Origin: Bradyrhizobium sp.
Lineage (GTDB): Bacteria > Pseudomonadota > Alphaproteobacteria > Rhizobiales > Xanthobacteraceae
NCBI RefSeq assembly: GCF_022844465.1
Contig: NZ_JALHLP010000003.1
Location: forward strand, 62,001-126,000
Reading direction: 5' to 3'
DNA: 64,000 nucleotides
The notes under the pieces are model-generated. The model was given only the letters and a program-made list of their open reading frames with translations. It made no database searches and was not told the DNA's origin. Below, piece by piece: positions 46,587 to 55,531 of the stretch (within the stretch, counting starts at the first letter, position 1; the number at the start of each line of letters is the position of its first letter). The position numbers and the translations under genes are program-made.

Positions 46587-47805
46587 TGCTTACGCCATGC
46601 TGAGACAGGCGGTCATCCTGGTCGGCGGCCTCGGCACCCGGCTTGGCGAACGGACCAGGGCGACGCCAAAGCCGATGCTTGATGTCGGCGACCGGCCGTT
46701 TCTCGATACGTTGATTGACGAACTCGCACGTTACGACGCGTTCGAGGAAATCCTGCTGCTGGCGGGTCACAGGGCCGAGAGCATTCAGGCGCGCTACGAC
46801 GGGACGGTCCGGGGCCGCGCCCGACTGACCGTTGCGCTGGAATCAACGCCACTAGGCACGGCCGGCGCGCTGGTGCACGCCGCCGAACGGCTGCAGCAAC
46901 GCTTTCTGCTGCTCAACGGCGATTCCTTCTTCGACTTCAACATCCTTGATCTGGCCGTGCGCGCGAATGGCCGTCTCGTCCACATGGCGCTGCGCGCCGA
47001 CGTGACCGGCGACAGGTTTGGGCGCGTGGAACTGGACGGCGACCGGGTTCGATCATTCAGCGCGCCGGGCCAGGGCGCCACCGGCCCGGTCAATGCCGGT
47101 GTCTACGTGCTCGACCGCTCGGTCGTCGGCCGCGTCGGCGCCCTCCCCGCCTCGCTGGAGCAGGACATATTTCCCGCGCTTGCCAAAGCCGGCGCCATGA
47201 GCGGCACTTCCTATCGCGGATATTTCATCGACATCGGCATACCCGAAGATCTCGCGCGCGCGGATGTCGAGTTGAATGAACGATTGCGGCGGCCAGCGGT
47301 GTTCTTCGATCGCGACGGTGTCCTCAACCATGATTCAGGCTACACCTTCGAGGCCGACAAGCTGCAATGGATCGACGGCGCCCGCGAGGCCGTCAAGGCA
47401 GTCAACGATGCTGGCTGCTTCGCGTTCGTCGTCACCAACCAGTCCGGCGTCGCCAGGGGGCTTTACGAGGAAAGCCATGTGCAGGCGCTGCACCGCTGGA
47501 TGGCGGACGAGATGGCCGCCATCGGGGCTCACATCGATGCCTTCGAGTATTGCCCGGATCATCCGGACGGCACCATCGAGCGATATCGCCGCGCCAGCGA
47601 CCGGCGCAAGCCCGGGCCGGGCATGATCACCGATCTCCTCGGCCGCTTCCGCGTCAACGCGGATGAAAGCATGTTGATCGGCGACAAAGCCAGTGATCTC
47701 CAGGCGGCGGCCGCCGCCGGCCTGAAGGGGCACCTTTTTTCAGGCGGCAACCTCGAATCCTTTGTGAAACAGCTTCTGCCGCGCCGGCCCGCTTCCAAGC
47801 CATGA
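46567..47805 (+). CDS. Heptose-1-phosphate nucleotidyltransferase fused to GmhB-like phosphatase
   Basis: This 412-residue fusion has an N-terminal nucleotidyltransferase (about 13-235) with QAVILVGGLGTRLG, TPKPMLDVGDRPFL and LLNGDSFFDFN, resembling HddC. A C-terminal HAD phosphatase of the GmhB type follows (about 245-412), with VFFDRDGVLNHD, VTNQSGVARG, RRKPGPGM and LIGDKASDL. GmhB normally has a zinc loop with Cys pairs. Here CPDH is kept but the second pair reads ASD instead of CDC, so zinc binding may be lost. Together with the kinase at 32758 it would give a nucleotide-heptose route, but a GmhA isomerase is not in the window. The start may be 46567 or 46597. Confidence 0.85.
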   Translation: MSAINTSAYAMLRQAVILVGGLGTRLGERTRATPKPMLDVGDRPFLDTLIDELARYDAFEEILLLAGHRAESIQARYDGTVRGRARLTVALESTPLGTAGALVHAAERLQQRFLLLNGDSFFDFNILDLAVRANGRLVHMALRADVTGDRFGRVELDGDRVRSFSAPGQGATGPVNAGVYVLDRSVVGRVGALPASLEQDIFPALAKAGAMSGTSYRGYFIDIGIPEDLARADVELNERLRRPAVFFDRDGVLNHDSGYTFEADKLQWIDGAREAVKAVNDAGCFAFVVTNQSGVARGLYEESHVQALHRWMADEMAAIGAHIDAFEYCPDHPDGTIERYRRASDRRKPGPGMITDLLGRFRVNADESMLIGDKASDLQAAAAAGLKGHLFSGGNLESFVKQLLPRRPASKP

Positions 47806-47892
47806 CCACCCCGCAACCTTGCGCCGGGCGGATTGAAGCCCATTCGACTGCTCCGAATGTACCGGCATTGCCGCGTTAACCGCATCGTCCGG

Positions 47893-47920
47893 TTGCACCG
47901 GACGGGTATTGTGCTATAGC
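47893..47920 (+). promoter_or_regulatory. Candidate sigma-70-type promoter for the legB operon
   Basis: TTGCAC and TATAGC are separated by 16 bases, lying 48 bases before the legB start. This is the only good match in the 162-base gap between the HddC-GmhB fusion and legB, where a new operon appears to begin. Confidence 0.45.
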
Positions 47921-47967
47921 GCCATCATATTGCGAAGACTGCAATAATCGCCGTTTGGGGTCCAGGC

Positions 47968-48987
47968 ATGGATGAACTGAAGGACGCCCGCGTACTCGTC
48001 ACCGGCAGCGACGGATTCATCGGCTCGCACGTCGTCGAGGAACTGGTCCGGGCTGGCGCCAACGTCAAGGCGGTGGTCCTCTACAATTCCTTCAACTCCT
48101 GGGGCTGGCTCGATACGGTCCCGGCCGACGTCATGAAGTCCGTGGAAGTGGTCGCCGGCGACATCAGGGATCCGCACTTCATGATATCGGCCGCCGCCGG
48201 ATGCACCGACGTCATGCACCTGGCCGCGCTGATTGCGATTCCGTTTTCCTATGCGGCGCCCGACTCCTATGTCGAGACCAACGTCCGCGGCACGGTCAAC
48301 GTCCTGCAGGCTGCCCGCCATGCGGGCGTACGCCGCTTCGTCCAGACTTCAACCAGCGAAGTCTATGGCAGTGCGCAGTTCGTGCCGATCAAGGAAAACC
48401 ACCCGCTGGTCGGGCAGTCGCCCTACGCGGCCTCAAAGATCGCTTCCGACCAGATGGCGCTGTCGTTTCATGCCTCGTTTGACATGCCTGTTGTCGTCGT
48501 CAGGCCCTTCAACACCTACGGACCGCGCCAATCGGCCCGCGCCGTGATCCCGACCATCATCAGCCAGATTGCGTCAGGCAAGCGCAAGATTCGCCTCGGC
48601 GCCGTCAGCCCGACCCGCGATTTCTCCTTCGTGACGGATACCGCGCGCGGCCTCATTACAGGCCTCACCGCGCCCGCGGAACAGACCGTCGGGCAAACCA
48701 TCAACCTCGGCAGCGGCTTTGAGATATCGGTGGGCGCGACAGCGGACATGATCGCCGAGGTGATGCAAGCCGAAGTCGAGATCGAAACCGACGAGGCGAG
48801 GTTTCGGCCCGCCAACAGCGAGGTGGAGCGGCTTTGGGCCGACAACTCGAAGGCCCGCCAGCAACTTGGCTGGTCACCCGAGTTCGGCGGCCTCGACGGC
48901 CTGCGCCGCGGCCTCGAAAAGACGACGCAATGGTTCGTGGACCCGGTCAACCTCGCGCGCTACAAGGCTGATGTCTACAATGTATGA
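47968..48987 (+). CDS. legB: Sugar-nucleotide 4,6-dehydratase (LegB-type)
   Basis: The 339-residue extended SDR has VTGSDGFIGSHVVEEL and the marker VVLYNSFNSWGWLD, which in my experience is specific to LegB proteins. Further motifs are SEVYGSA and YAASKIASDQM, with the Tyr and Lys. LegB converts GDP-N-acetylglucosamine to a 4-keto-6-deoxy sugar in legionaminic acid synthesis. The next genes overlap and encode the next steps, which supports the call. The ATG at 47968 follows a G-rich site. Confidence 0.9.
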   Translation: MDELKDARVLVTGSDGFIGSHVVEELVRAGANVKAVVLYNSFNSWGWLDTVPADVMKSVEVVAGDIRDPHFMISAAAGCTDVMHLAALIAIPFSYAAPDSYVETNVRGTVNVLQAARHAGVRRFVQTSTSEVYGSAQFVPIKENHPLVGQSPYAASKIASDQMALSFHASFDMPVVVVRPFNTYGPRQSARAVIPTIISQIASGKRKIRLGAVSPTRDFSFVTDTARGLITGLTAPAEQTVGQTINLGSGFEISVGATADMIAEVMQAEVEIETDEARFRPANSEVERLWADNSKARQQLGWSPEFGGLDGLRRGLEKTTQWFVDPVNLARYKADVYNV

Positions 48988-50194
48988 GGGCGGCGTGGGC
49001 ATTCCGGCTACGAAGTCCGATCGCTTTGACGTGCGAATGATCGTTGCCGCGGTCCAGCGCGCGGCGGGAACGCCTGACGGCATGCTGGCGCTCCATGAGC
49101 CGGTGTTTGCCGGCAACGAAATCACCTATCTCGAGCAATGCATCAAGAGCACCTTCGTATCCTCGGTCGGAAAGTTCGTCGACCGCTTCGAGAGCATGCT
49201 CGAGCAAGTCACCGGCGCCAGGCGCGCCATCGCGGTCGTCAACGGCACCGCGGCGCTACACGCCTGCTTCAGGCTCGCCGGAGTCCAACCCGGCGATGAG
49301 GTGATCTCACCGGCGCTGACCTTCATCGCGACCACAAACGCGATCGCCTATTGCGGCGCCAGCCCGCATTTCGTCGACAGTTCGCTCAGGACTCTCGGAA
49401 TGGATGCGCAGGCGTTGGGTGAACGCCTCGACGCCATCGCGCAACGGAGCGCGACTGGCGCCACCAACCGCGAGACCGGCCGCCGCATCGCGGCGATCGC
49501 CCCGATGCACACATTCGGCCATCCCGTGGATATGGACGCGATTACAGCCATCGCAGCGCACTGGAACATTCCGGTCGTCGAGGATGCCGCCGAGTCGCTC
49601 GGCTCCACCTACAGAGGGCACGCGGTCGGCTCGCAGGCCCGTCTTGCGGCGCTAAGCTTCAATGGCAACAAGATCGTCACGACAGGCGGCGGCGGCGCCA
49701 TCCTCACCAACGACGAGGAACTGGGCCAACGGGCCAAGCACATCACCACCACCGCCAAGCTGCCGCACAAATGGGCCTTCGTGCATGACGAAATCGGCTT
49801 CAACTACCGCCTGCCCAATCTGAACGCGGCGCTCGGATGCGCACAACTCGAACAGCTCGACGGTTTCCTCACCAGCAAGCGCCGTCTGGCCGTGGCCTAC
49901 GACCGCGCCTTCGCCGGCGTCCCCGGCGTCGCCTTCGTGCGCGAGCCGGAGGGAACGACCAGCAATTACTGGCTGAACACCATCCTGCTCGACGAGGCCC
50001 ATGCCGACCGGCGCGACGCCGCGCTCACCGCGCTCAACGACAGCGGTTTTGGCGCCCGTCCGGCCTGGACGCTGATGCACCGCCTTCCGATGTTCACCGC
50101 CTGCCCGCGCGGCGACCTCCGTGTTGCCGAATCGATCGAACGCCGGTTGATCAATCTGCCCAGCAGCGCCAGCATCCAGGCCCACGATGACTGA
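48980..50194 (+). CDS. legC: Sugar aminotransferase (LegC-type)
   Basis: The 404-residue PLP enzyme belongs to the DegT/DnrJ/EryC1 family. NGTAALHACFRLAGVQ, EDAAESLGSTY and LSFNGNKIVTTGGGG, with the PLP Lys, are the family motifs. LegC aminates C-4 of the keto-sugar made by LegB. The start is ATG 48980, overlapping the legB stop by 8 bases; ATG 48971 is also possible. It overlaps the next gene by 8 bases. Confidence 0.9.
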   Translation: MYEGGVGIPATKSDRFDVRMIVAAVQRAAGTPDGMLALHEPVFAGNEITYLEQCIKSTFVSSVGKFVDRFESMLEQVTGARRAIAVVNGTAALHACFRLAGVQPGDEVISPALTFIATTNAIAYCGASPHFVDSSLRTLGMDAQALGERLDAIAQRSATGATNRETGRRIAAIAPMHTFGHPVDMDAITAIAAHWNIPVVEDAAESLGSTYRGHAVGSQARLAALSFNGNKIVTTGGGGAILTNDEELGQRAKHITTTAKLPHKWAFVHDEIGFNYRLPNLNAALGCAQLEQLDGFLTSKRRLAVAYDRAFAGVPGVAFVREPEGTTSNYWLNTILLDEAHADRRDAALTALNDSGFGARPAWTLMHRLPMFTACPRGDLRVAESIERRLINLPSSASIQAHDD

Positions 50195-51365
50195 AAAAAC
50201 CAGGAAGATCTGTTTCATCACCGGCAGCCGCGCCGATTTCGGCCTGCTGGTCTGGCCGATGCGCGCAGTGCAGCAAACCGCGGGGCTGAACCTGCAACTG
50301 ATCGCCACCGGCATGCACCTGTCGCCCGAATTCGGCTACACCATCAACAACATCCGGGAGGAAGGCTTCACGGTCGACGAAGCCATCGAAACGCTGCTCA
50401 GCAGCGATTCCGGCGCAGGCGTCGCCAAGTCCGTCGCTCTCGGCGTCATCGGGTTTGCCGACGCGTTCTCCCGGCTGATGCCCGACCTCGTCGTGGTGCT
50501 AGGCGACCGCTACGAGACCTTCGCGGCGGCGCAGGCCGCAATGTACATGCGGCTGCCAATGGCGCACCTGTTCGGCGGCGACGTCACCGAGGGCGCGATT
50601 GACGATTCAATCCGCCACGCCATCAGCAAGATGGCGCATCTGCATTTCACGAGCCATGCGGATTCGACACGGCGGCTGATCCAGCTTGGCGAAGCCCCGT
50701 CGCGCATCTTCACGGTCGGGTCGCCCGGCATCGACTCAATCAAGCGCCTCAAGCTGATGGATCGCGACACCGTCGGGCGCGAGGTCGGAATGCCGCTCGG
50801 CGAGCGCAACGCCCTGGTAACTTTTCATCCGGTAACGGTCCAAGCCGACCGCTCGGTCGGCGCGCTCGACGAATTGCTCGCCGCACTGTCGGCGCTTGGC
50901 CCGGAATTTCGTCTGTTCTTCACGCTCGCCAACGCCGACGCGGAAGGCCGTGCCATCAACCAGCGCATCAAGGCGTTCGTGTCAGACCGGCCAAACGCCA
51001 TCGCCGTCGCGTCAATGGGACAGCTTCGCTACATCAGCCTGATGAACCAGGTCGACGTCATCGTTGGAAATTCCTCGAGCGCAATCTACGAGGCGCCGTC
51101 GCTCGACGCGCCCAGCGTCGATATCGGCGACCGGCAGAAAGGCAGAGAGCGCGCCGCTTCGGTGTTCCATGCCGCGCCGGAACGTCACGCGATTACTGCG
51201 GCGATTTCGGCTGCGTTGCGCCGCGGCCGGCAGCCTACGGTCAGCCCGTACGGGGACGGCGAGGCGAGCGCGCGTATCGCCGACACCATCGCCCGCGTCC
51301 CGGATTTCCGTGCGCTCTTGCAAAAGGGATTCCATGACGTCCACAGCGAGGGGGCGGTCAGATGA
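50187..51365 (+). CDS. legG: Hydrolysing NDP-sugar 2-epimerase (LegG/NeuC-type)
   Basis: The 392-residue protein has ICFITGSRADFGLLVWPM at the start, LGDRYETFAAA, HLFGGDVTEGAIDDSIRHAI, and the late VGNSSSAIYEAP. These match the NeuC-type epimerases that release the sugar from its nucleotide with inversion at C-2. In this operon it would give 2,4-diacetamido-2,4,6-trideoxymannose. It overlaps the next gene by 4 bases. Confidence 0.92.
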   Translation: MTEKTRKICFITGSRADFGLLVWPMRAVQQTAGLNLQLIATGMHLSPEFGYTINNIREEGFTVDEAIETLLSSDSGAGVAKSVALGVIGFADAFSRLMPDLVVVLGDRYETFAAAQAAMYMRLPMAHLFGGDVTEGAIDDSIRHAISKMAHLHFTSHADSTRRLIQLGEAPSRIFTVGSPGIDSIKRLKLMDRDTVGREVGMPLGERNALVTFHPVTVQADRSVGALDELLAALSALGPEFRLFFTLANADAEGRAINQRIKAFVSDRPNAIAVASMGQLRYISLMNQVDVIVGNSSSAIYEAPSLDAPSVDIGDRQKGRERAASVFHAAPERHAITAAISAALRRGRQPTVSPYGDGEASARIADTIARVPDFRALLQKGFHDVHSEGAVR

Positions 51366-52435
51366 CGGGAAAACGCACCCTCATTATCGCTGAGGCCGGC
51401 GTCAACCATTCCGGCAGCCTGGAGACCGCGCTGGCCCTGGTCGATGCCGCCGCGGATGCCGGCGCCGATATCGTGAAGTTCCAGACTTTCAACGCCAGTT
51501 CGCTGGCCGGACGCACCGCCAAGAAGGCCGATTATCAGCGGCGTACTACCGACGCTGCCGAAACCCAGCACGCCATGCTGCAGCGGCTGGAGTTGCCGCA
51601 ATCGGCGCATCATGCGCTGATAGGGCGTGCGAAAGCGCGCGGCATAGAATTCCTTTCGACGCCGTTCGACCCGAAATCGCTTGAGTTCCTGCTGTCGCTG
51701 AAGCTGCCGCGAATCAAGATCGGCTCGGGCGACCTGACCAACGCTCCGTTGTTGCATTCGCTGGCGAGCGCCGGCGCGACTCTCATCCTCTCGACCGGCA
51801 TGGCGACACTCGGTGAAGTCGAGGAAGCGCTGGGCGTGCTGGCCCACGGCTATGGCGGCGGCGCCGATGCGCCCTGCATTGCCGCGTTTCGCGCCGCATG
51901 GCGCGATCCGCCCGCGCGCCAGCGCCTTGCAAAGAAGGTCAGCCTGCTTCACTGCACGACCGAATACCCCTGCCCACCACAGGATGTGAACCTTGCGGCG
52001 ATGCAGGCGATGCGCGCGGCGTTCCAGCTTCCGGTAGGTTATTCCGACCATACCGACGGCTTCGAGGTTTCGCTGGCCGCGGTTGCGCTCGGCGCGACCA
52101 TTATCGAGAAGCATCTCACCCTCGATCGCAACGCCGAAGGGCCAGACCATGCGGCCTCGCTCGAGCCCGGCGACTTCACCCGCATGGTTTCGGCCATCCG
52201 CAACATCGAGGGCGCGATCGGAGACGGCATCAAGGCGCCCCGGACTTCCGAGATCAAGAACATTCCGATCGCTCGCAAGAGTATCGTGGCGGCACGACCG
52301 CTGGAAGCCGGACAGGTCCTTGGTCCAGATGACATCACGAGCAAGCGCCCCGGATCCGGTCGGCCGCCGATCGAATACTGGTCATTGATTGGGACCACGG
52401 TCGCGCGGTCTTGCGACGCCGACGATCAGCTTTGA
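51362..52435 (+). CDS. legI: N-acylneuraminate/legionaminate synthase (LegI/NeuB-type)
   Basis: The 357-residue enzyme condenses the sugar with phosphoenolpyruvate. It has AEAGVNHSGSLETA, VKFQTF, KIGSGDLTN, LHCTTEYP, VGYSDHTDGFEVS, EKHLTLDRNAEGPDHA and a C-terminal SAF part (ARKSIVAARPLEAGQVL). It is a normal-length NeuB, unlike the fused paralog at 34170. It is the last overlapping gene of the legBCGI group, before a 428-base gap. Confidence 0.93.
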   Translation: MTGKRTLIIAEAGVNHSGSLETALALVDAAADAGADIVKFQTFNASSLAGRTAKKADYQRRTTDAAETQHAMLQRLELPQSAHHALIGRAKARGIEFLSTPFDPKSLEFLLSLKLPRIKIGSGDLTNAPLLHSLASAGATLILSTGMATLGEVEEALGVLAHGYGGGADAPCIAAFRAAWRDPPARQRLAKKVSLLHCTTEYPCPPQDVNLAAMQAMRAAFQLPVGYSDHTDGFEVSLAAVALGATIIEKHLTLDRNAEGPDHAASLEPGDFTRMVSAIRNIEGAIGDGIKAPRTSEIKNIPIARKSIVAARPLEAGQVLGPDDITSKRPGSGRPPIEYWSLIGTTVARSCDADDQL

Positions 52436-52455
52436 TGCGCGGCGGTGGGGTTGAC

Positions 52456-52716
52456 CTAGGCGGGAGCCCGCTCAATTTCCATGTTTCGGGAAATGATTGC
52501 GACGCCCCCCGTCGCGATCAGCGATTCTTCACCTGTTGAACATGATCCCTCGGGTACCGAGACCGACGAAGCGGCTCTCGCCGATGGCGCGTTCATCATC
52601 GCCCAAGACATCACGACGGCACCTGCCCCGAGCCTTGCGATGGGCCGCGCGGACGGACCTGCGACGCCCATCCCGTTACGTTCGACGGGCGCCCAGGCCA
52701 AAGACCCGGGGGGCAA
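52456..52716 (-). pseudogene. Possible broken hexapeptide acetyltransferase remnant (LegH/NeuD-like)
   Basis: The 428-base gap between legI and the PtmE-like gene holds a minus-strand frame with ARLGAGAVVMSWAMMNA. This resembles the repeating turns of NeuD-type acyltransferases. A second frame, one base over, contains IGESRFVGLG, and the first frame resumes with ESLIATGGVAI. Together they look like a frameshifted and shortened left-handed-helix protein. LegH, the missing acetyltransferase of the pathway, is of this fold. The opposite strand and high-GC composition make chance possible. Nothing else was recognised in the gap. Confidence 0.3.
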
Positions 52717-52863
52717 GAAAAGCCAATCATTGCGGCCAAACCCTTGTTGACGAAGCCGCCGGGGCGCTGGACCATTGGGGTTGACGCCGTCCTTCGCAGC
52801 CGCGATATACCGGCCTCAATCGTCGAGTGCCGTCAATATCTGGCTGGTACGAGGTAATAGGCC

Positions 52864-53913
52864 ATGAAGTCCTGGCGCAAAGCCGTCGTTGGAGCGCAGG
52901 CGACCGTGGGCGAGGCGATTGCTGCGATCGAGCGCGGCAGCATGCAGGTTGCCATGGTCCTGGATGCTTCCGGCAGGCTCGTCGGCATCGTGACCGATGG
53001 CGACATTCGCCGTGGCTTGCTGCGTGGAATTCAGCTCACTGGGCTGGCCGTTGACGTCATGAACCGCTCCGCGGTGTCGGCGCCAGCGACGCTCTCGCGC
53101 GAAGAGCGGCTGCACCTGATGCGACAAAGATCCATCAAGCAGCTTCCGCTGCTCGATGCCGACGGCCAGCTCATCGGGGTGGAAACGTTCGACGAGCTGA
53201 TCCAGGCTCCGCAATATCCGAACCCGGTCCTTATCATGGCCGGCGGGCTTGGCGAACGCCTCGGCGCGCTGACGCGCGAACGTCCCAAGCCCATGCTCAA
53301 CGTCGGCGGTCGGCCGTTGCTGGAAACCATCATTCGCAACGTCGTGCAGCAGGGCTTCAGGAACATCTTCATTTCGGTGAACTACCGGGCCGAGATGATC
53401 GTGGACCATTTCGGCGACGGCGCCGCGCTGAACGCGAAGATCGAATATCTCAGGGAGGAGGAACGTCTCGGAACCGCCGGCGCGCTGGGCCTGTTGCCGC
53501 AGTCCACCGGCCTGCCGACGATCGTTACCAACGGCGATATCCTGACCACCATCAATTACGGCGGATTGCTCGACTTCCACAACGGCACCTCGGCCGAGGC
53601 GACCATGGCGGTACGCGAGCACAAGGTGCATGTGCCCTATGGCGTCGTCACCGCCAATGACGGCTATCTCCAGGCCATCAGGGAAAAGCCGACCGAGTCA
53701 TGGTATGTTAGCGCTGGAATTTACGTGGTCGGACCGACCGTGACCGAGCACGTCGAGCGCGGCGTTCGCATTGATATGCCGACGGTGCTGGAGCGCATCG
53801 TCGCCAACAAGGGTCGCGTGGCGATCTATCCAATCCGGGAATACTGGCTCGATATCGGCCGCATGGAGGATTTCGAGCAGGCGCATGCCGAGTTTCACGA
53901 GGTCTTTCCGTGA
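52864..53913 (+). CDS. CBS-domain nucleotidyltransferase (PtmE-like)
   Basis: The 349-residue protein has two N-terminal CBS motifs (about 1-115; GIVTDGDIRRGLL is the first hallmark) and a nucleotidyltransferase domain from about 120, with LIMAGGLGERLGALT, RPKPMLNVGGRPLL and VTNGDIL. PtmE of Campylobacter has this layout and makes GDP-glucosamine for the legionaminic acid route, so the same role is likely. CBS domains also occur on the kinase at 32758. It overlaps the next gene by 4 bases. Confidence 0.85.
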   Translation: MKSWRKAVVGAQATVGEAIAAIERGSMQVAMVLDASGRLVGIVTDGDIRRGLLRGIQLTGLAVDVMNRSAVSAPATLSREERLHLMRQRSIKQLPLLDADGQLIGVETFDELIQAPQYPNPVLIMAGGLGERLGALTRERPKPMLNVGGRPLLETIIRNVVQQGFRNIFISVNYRAEMIVDHFGDGAALNAKIEYLREEERLGTAGALGLLPQSTGLPTIVTNGDILTTINYGGLLDFHNGTSAEATMAVREHKVHVPYGVVTANDGYLQAIREKPTESWYVSAGIYVVGPTVTEHVERGVRIDMPTVLERIVANKGRVAIYPIREYWLDIGRMEDFEQAHAEFHEVFP

Positions 53914-54818
53914 GCCGGACCAAAGCCGTCGTGATCGGCCTTGGCTCGATCGGGCAACGACATGCAAGGGTGCTGCGCGAGCTTGGCCATGACGTCGTGA
54001 CGGTCAGCCGCCGCGGCAACGGTGACCATGATTCGGTCGCTGCAGCGCTCGCCGGTGTCCGTCCGGGGTACGCGGTTGTGGCCACCGAAACCTCGCACCA
54101 CGCTGAATCGCTTCGCCATCTCGCTGAGGCAGGGTTCCGCGGCTCGGTTCTGGTCGAAAAGCCGGTTTTTGCAACGTCCACCCCTGCGCCCGACTATCCC
54201 TTTGCCAAGCTGGTCGTTGGCTACAATCTACGCTTCCACCCGGTCATGACCGCTTTTGCCGATCGTCTCGGCGGCAGGCCGGCGGTGACGGTATCGGCCT
54301 ATGTCGGCCAGGACCTTCGCGACTGGCGGCCGGGGCGCGACCACCGCGCCACCGCGTCGGCGACGCTGAAGGCCGGGGGCGGCGTGCTCCGCGACCTCAG
54401 CCATGAACTGGATTATCTGCTATGGCTGTTCGGCCGCTGGCGGCGCGTCGCGGCGCTCGGCGGCGCGTCCGGCGCGCGACAGGTGGAAGTGGACGACCAC
54501 TTCAATCTCTTGCTCGAAATGGAGCGGTCGCAGGCCGTTCAGGTGCACATGGACTATCTGGATCAGCCCGGTATCCGCAAGATACGGGTAAACTTGGTAG
54601 ACGAGACGATCGAAGCCGACATTCCCGGCGGACGCCTCACTGTCAATGGCAAGGCACATGACTTCCCGAATCAGGCGGACGAAAGTTACAGAGCCATGCA
54701 TCTCGCCGCCATCAGCGGCCGTGGCCCGATCTGCACCTTCGGTGAAGGGTTGGCGGTGATGGACCTGATCGATGCCAGCGAGCGCGCGTTGCGATCGCGG
54801 ATGTGGATATCGGCGTGA
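53910..54818 (+). CDS. Gfo/Idh/MocA-family oxidoreductase
   Basis: The 302-residue protein starts with GTG in a GTGA overlap. It has AVVIGLGSIGQRHARVL for NAD(P), VATETSHH, then the motif LVEKPVF with the catalytic Lys, and GGVLRDLSHELDYLLWLFG. Members of this family oxidise or reduce sugars and inositols. Its role in a legionaminic-type operon is not one of the defined steps, so it may act on a side branch or in sugar tailoring. Confidence 0.87.
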   Translation: MSRTKAVVIGLGSIGQRHARVLRELGHDVVTVSRRGNGDHDSVAAALAGVRPGYAVVATETSHHAESLRHLAEAGFRGSVLVEKPVFATSTPAPDYPFAKLVVGYNLRFHPVMTAFADRLGGRPAVTVSAYVGQDLRDWRPGRDHRATASATLKAGGGVLRDLSHELDYLLWLFGRWRRVAALGGASGARQVEVDDHFNLLLEMERSQAVQVHMDYLDQPGIRKIRVNLVDETIEADIPGGRLTVNGKAHDFPNQADESYRAMHLAAISGRGPICTFGEGLAVMDLIDASERALRSRMWISA

Positions 54819-55531
54819 AGCTGTTCTGCACGATATGCGCGCGCGGCGGCTCCAAGGGGATTGTCGGCAAGAACGCGCGCGAGTTACTGGGGAGGCCACT
54901 GCTCGCCTGGACCATCGACCAGGCACGGCAAACCGGCCTGTTCGAGACAATCGCCTTTAGCAGCGATTCCGATGAGTTGCTGCAAGCCGCGCTAGCTGCA
55001 GGCGCGAACCTCGCCGTCAAGCGTCCCGACGCGATGGCGACCGACAGTGCTCCCAAGATCCCCGCGATACGCCATTGCCTCGAACAGGCGATCGCCCGCA
55101 CCGGGACAAGCCCGGATATCTTCGTCGACCTCGACGTCACCTCGCCGCTACGGTTGCCCTCCGACATCGCCGGCGCGGTGGCGCTTCTGGAACGATCCGG
55201 CGCGTGCAATGTCATCACCGGCGCGTCGGCACGCCGCTCGCCCTATTTCAACCTGGTGGAGGCGCGCGCCGATGGCACCTTCGGCCTGTCGAAGCCGGTC
55301 GATCCACCGATCACCCGCCGGCAGGATGTGCCACGCTGCTTCGATATGAACGCCTCGATCTATGCATGGCGGGTTACGCCCTTCCTCGAGAATCCCTCGG
55401 TGTTCTATCCCGACACGCAACTGTTCGAGATGCCGCAAGAGCGGTCCGTCGACATCGATTCCGATCTCGACTTCACACTGGTAGAACTGCTGCTTCGCAA
55501 GAGGCTGGCATTGCCGGAGGCCAGGCCATGA
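54815..55531 (+). CDS. legF: CMP-legionaminate/neuraminate synthetase (LegF-type)
   Basis: The 238-residue protein has KLFCTICARGGSKGIVGKN at the CTP site, typical of LegF and PtmB. FSSDSDELLQAA, LDVTSPLRLPSDI and NASIYAW follow. The start GTG at 54815 overlaps the previous stop (GTGA); a GTG at 54803 is also in frame. It activates the sugar acid with CTP. It is only modestly similar to the module A cytidylyltransferase, and the two likely take different sugars. Confidence 0.9.
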   Translation: MKLFCTICARGGSKGIVGKNARELLGRPLLAWTIDQARQTGLFETIAFSSDSDELLQAALAAGANLAVKRPDAMATDSAPKIPAIRHCLEQAIARTGTSPDIFVDLDVTSPLRLPSDIAGAVALLERSGACNVITGASARRSPYFNLVEARADGTFGLSKPVDPPITRRQDVPRCFDMNASIYAWRVTPFLENPSVFYPDTQLFEMPQERSVDIDSDLDFTLVELLLRKRLALPEARP

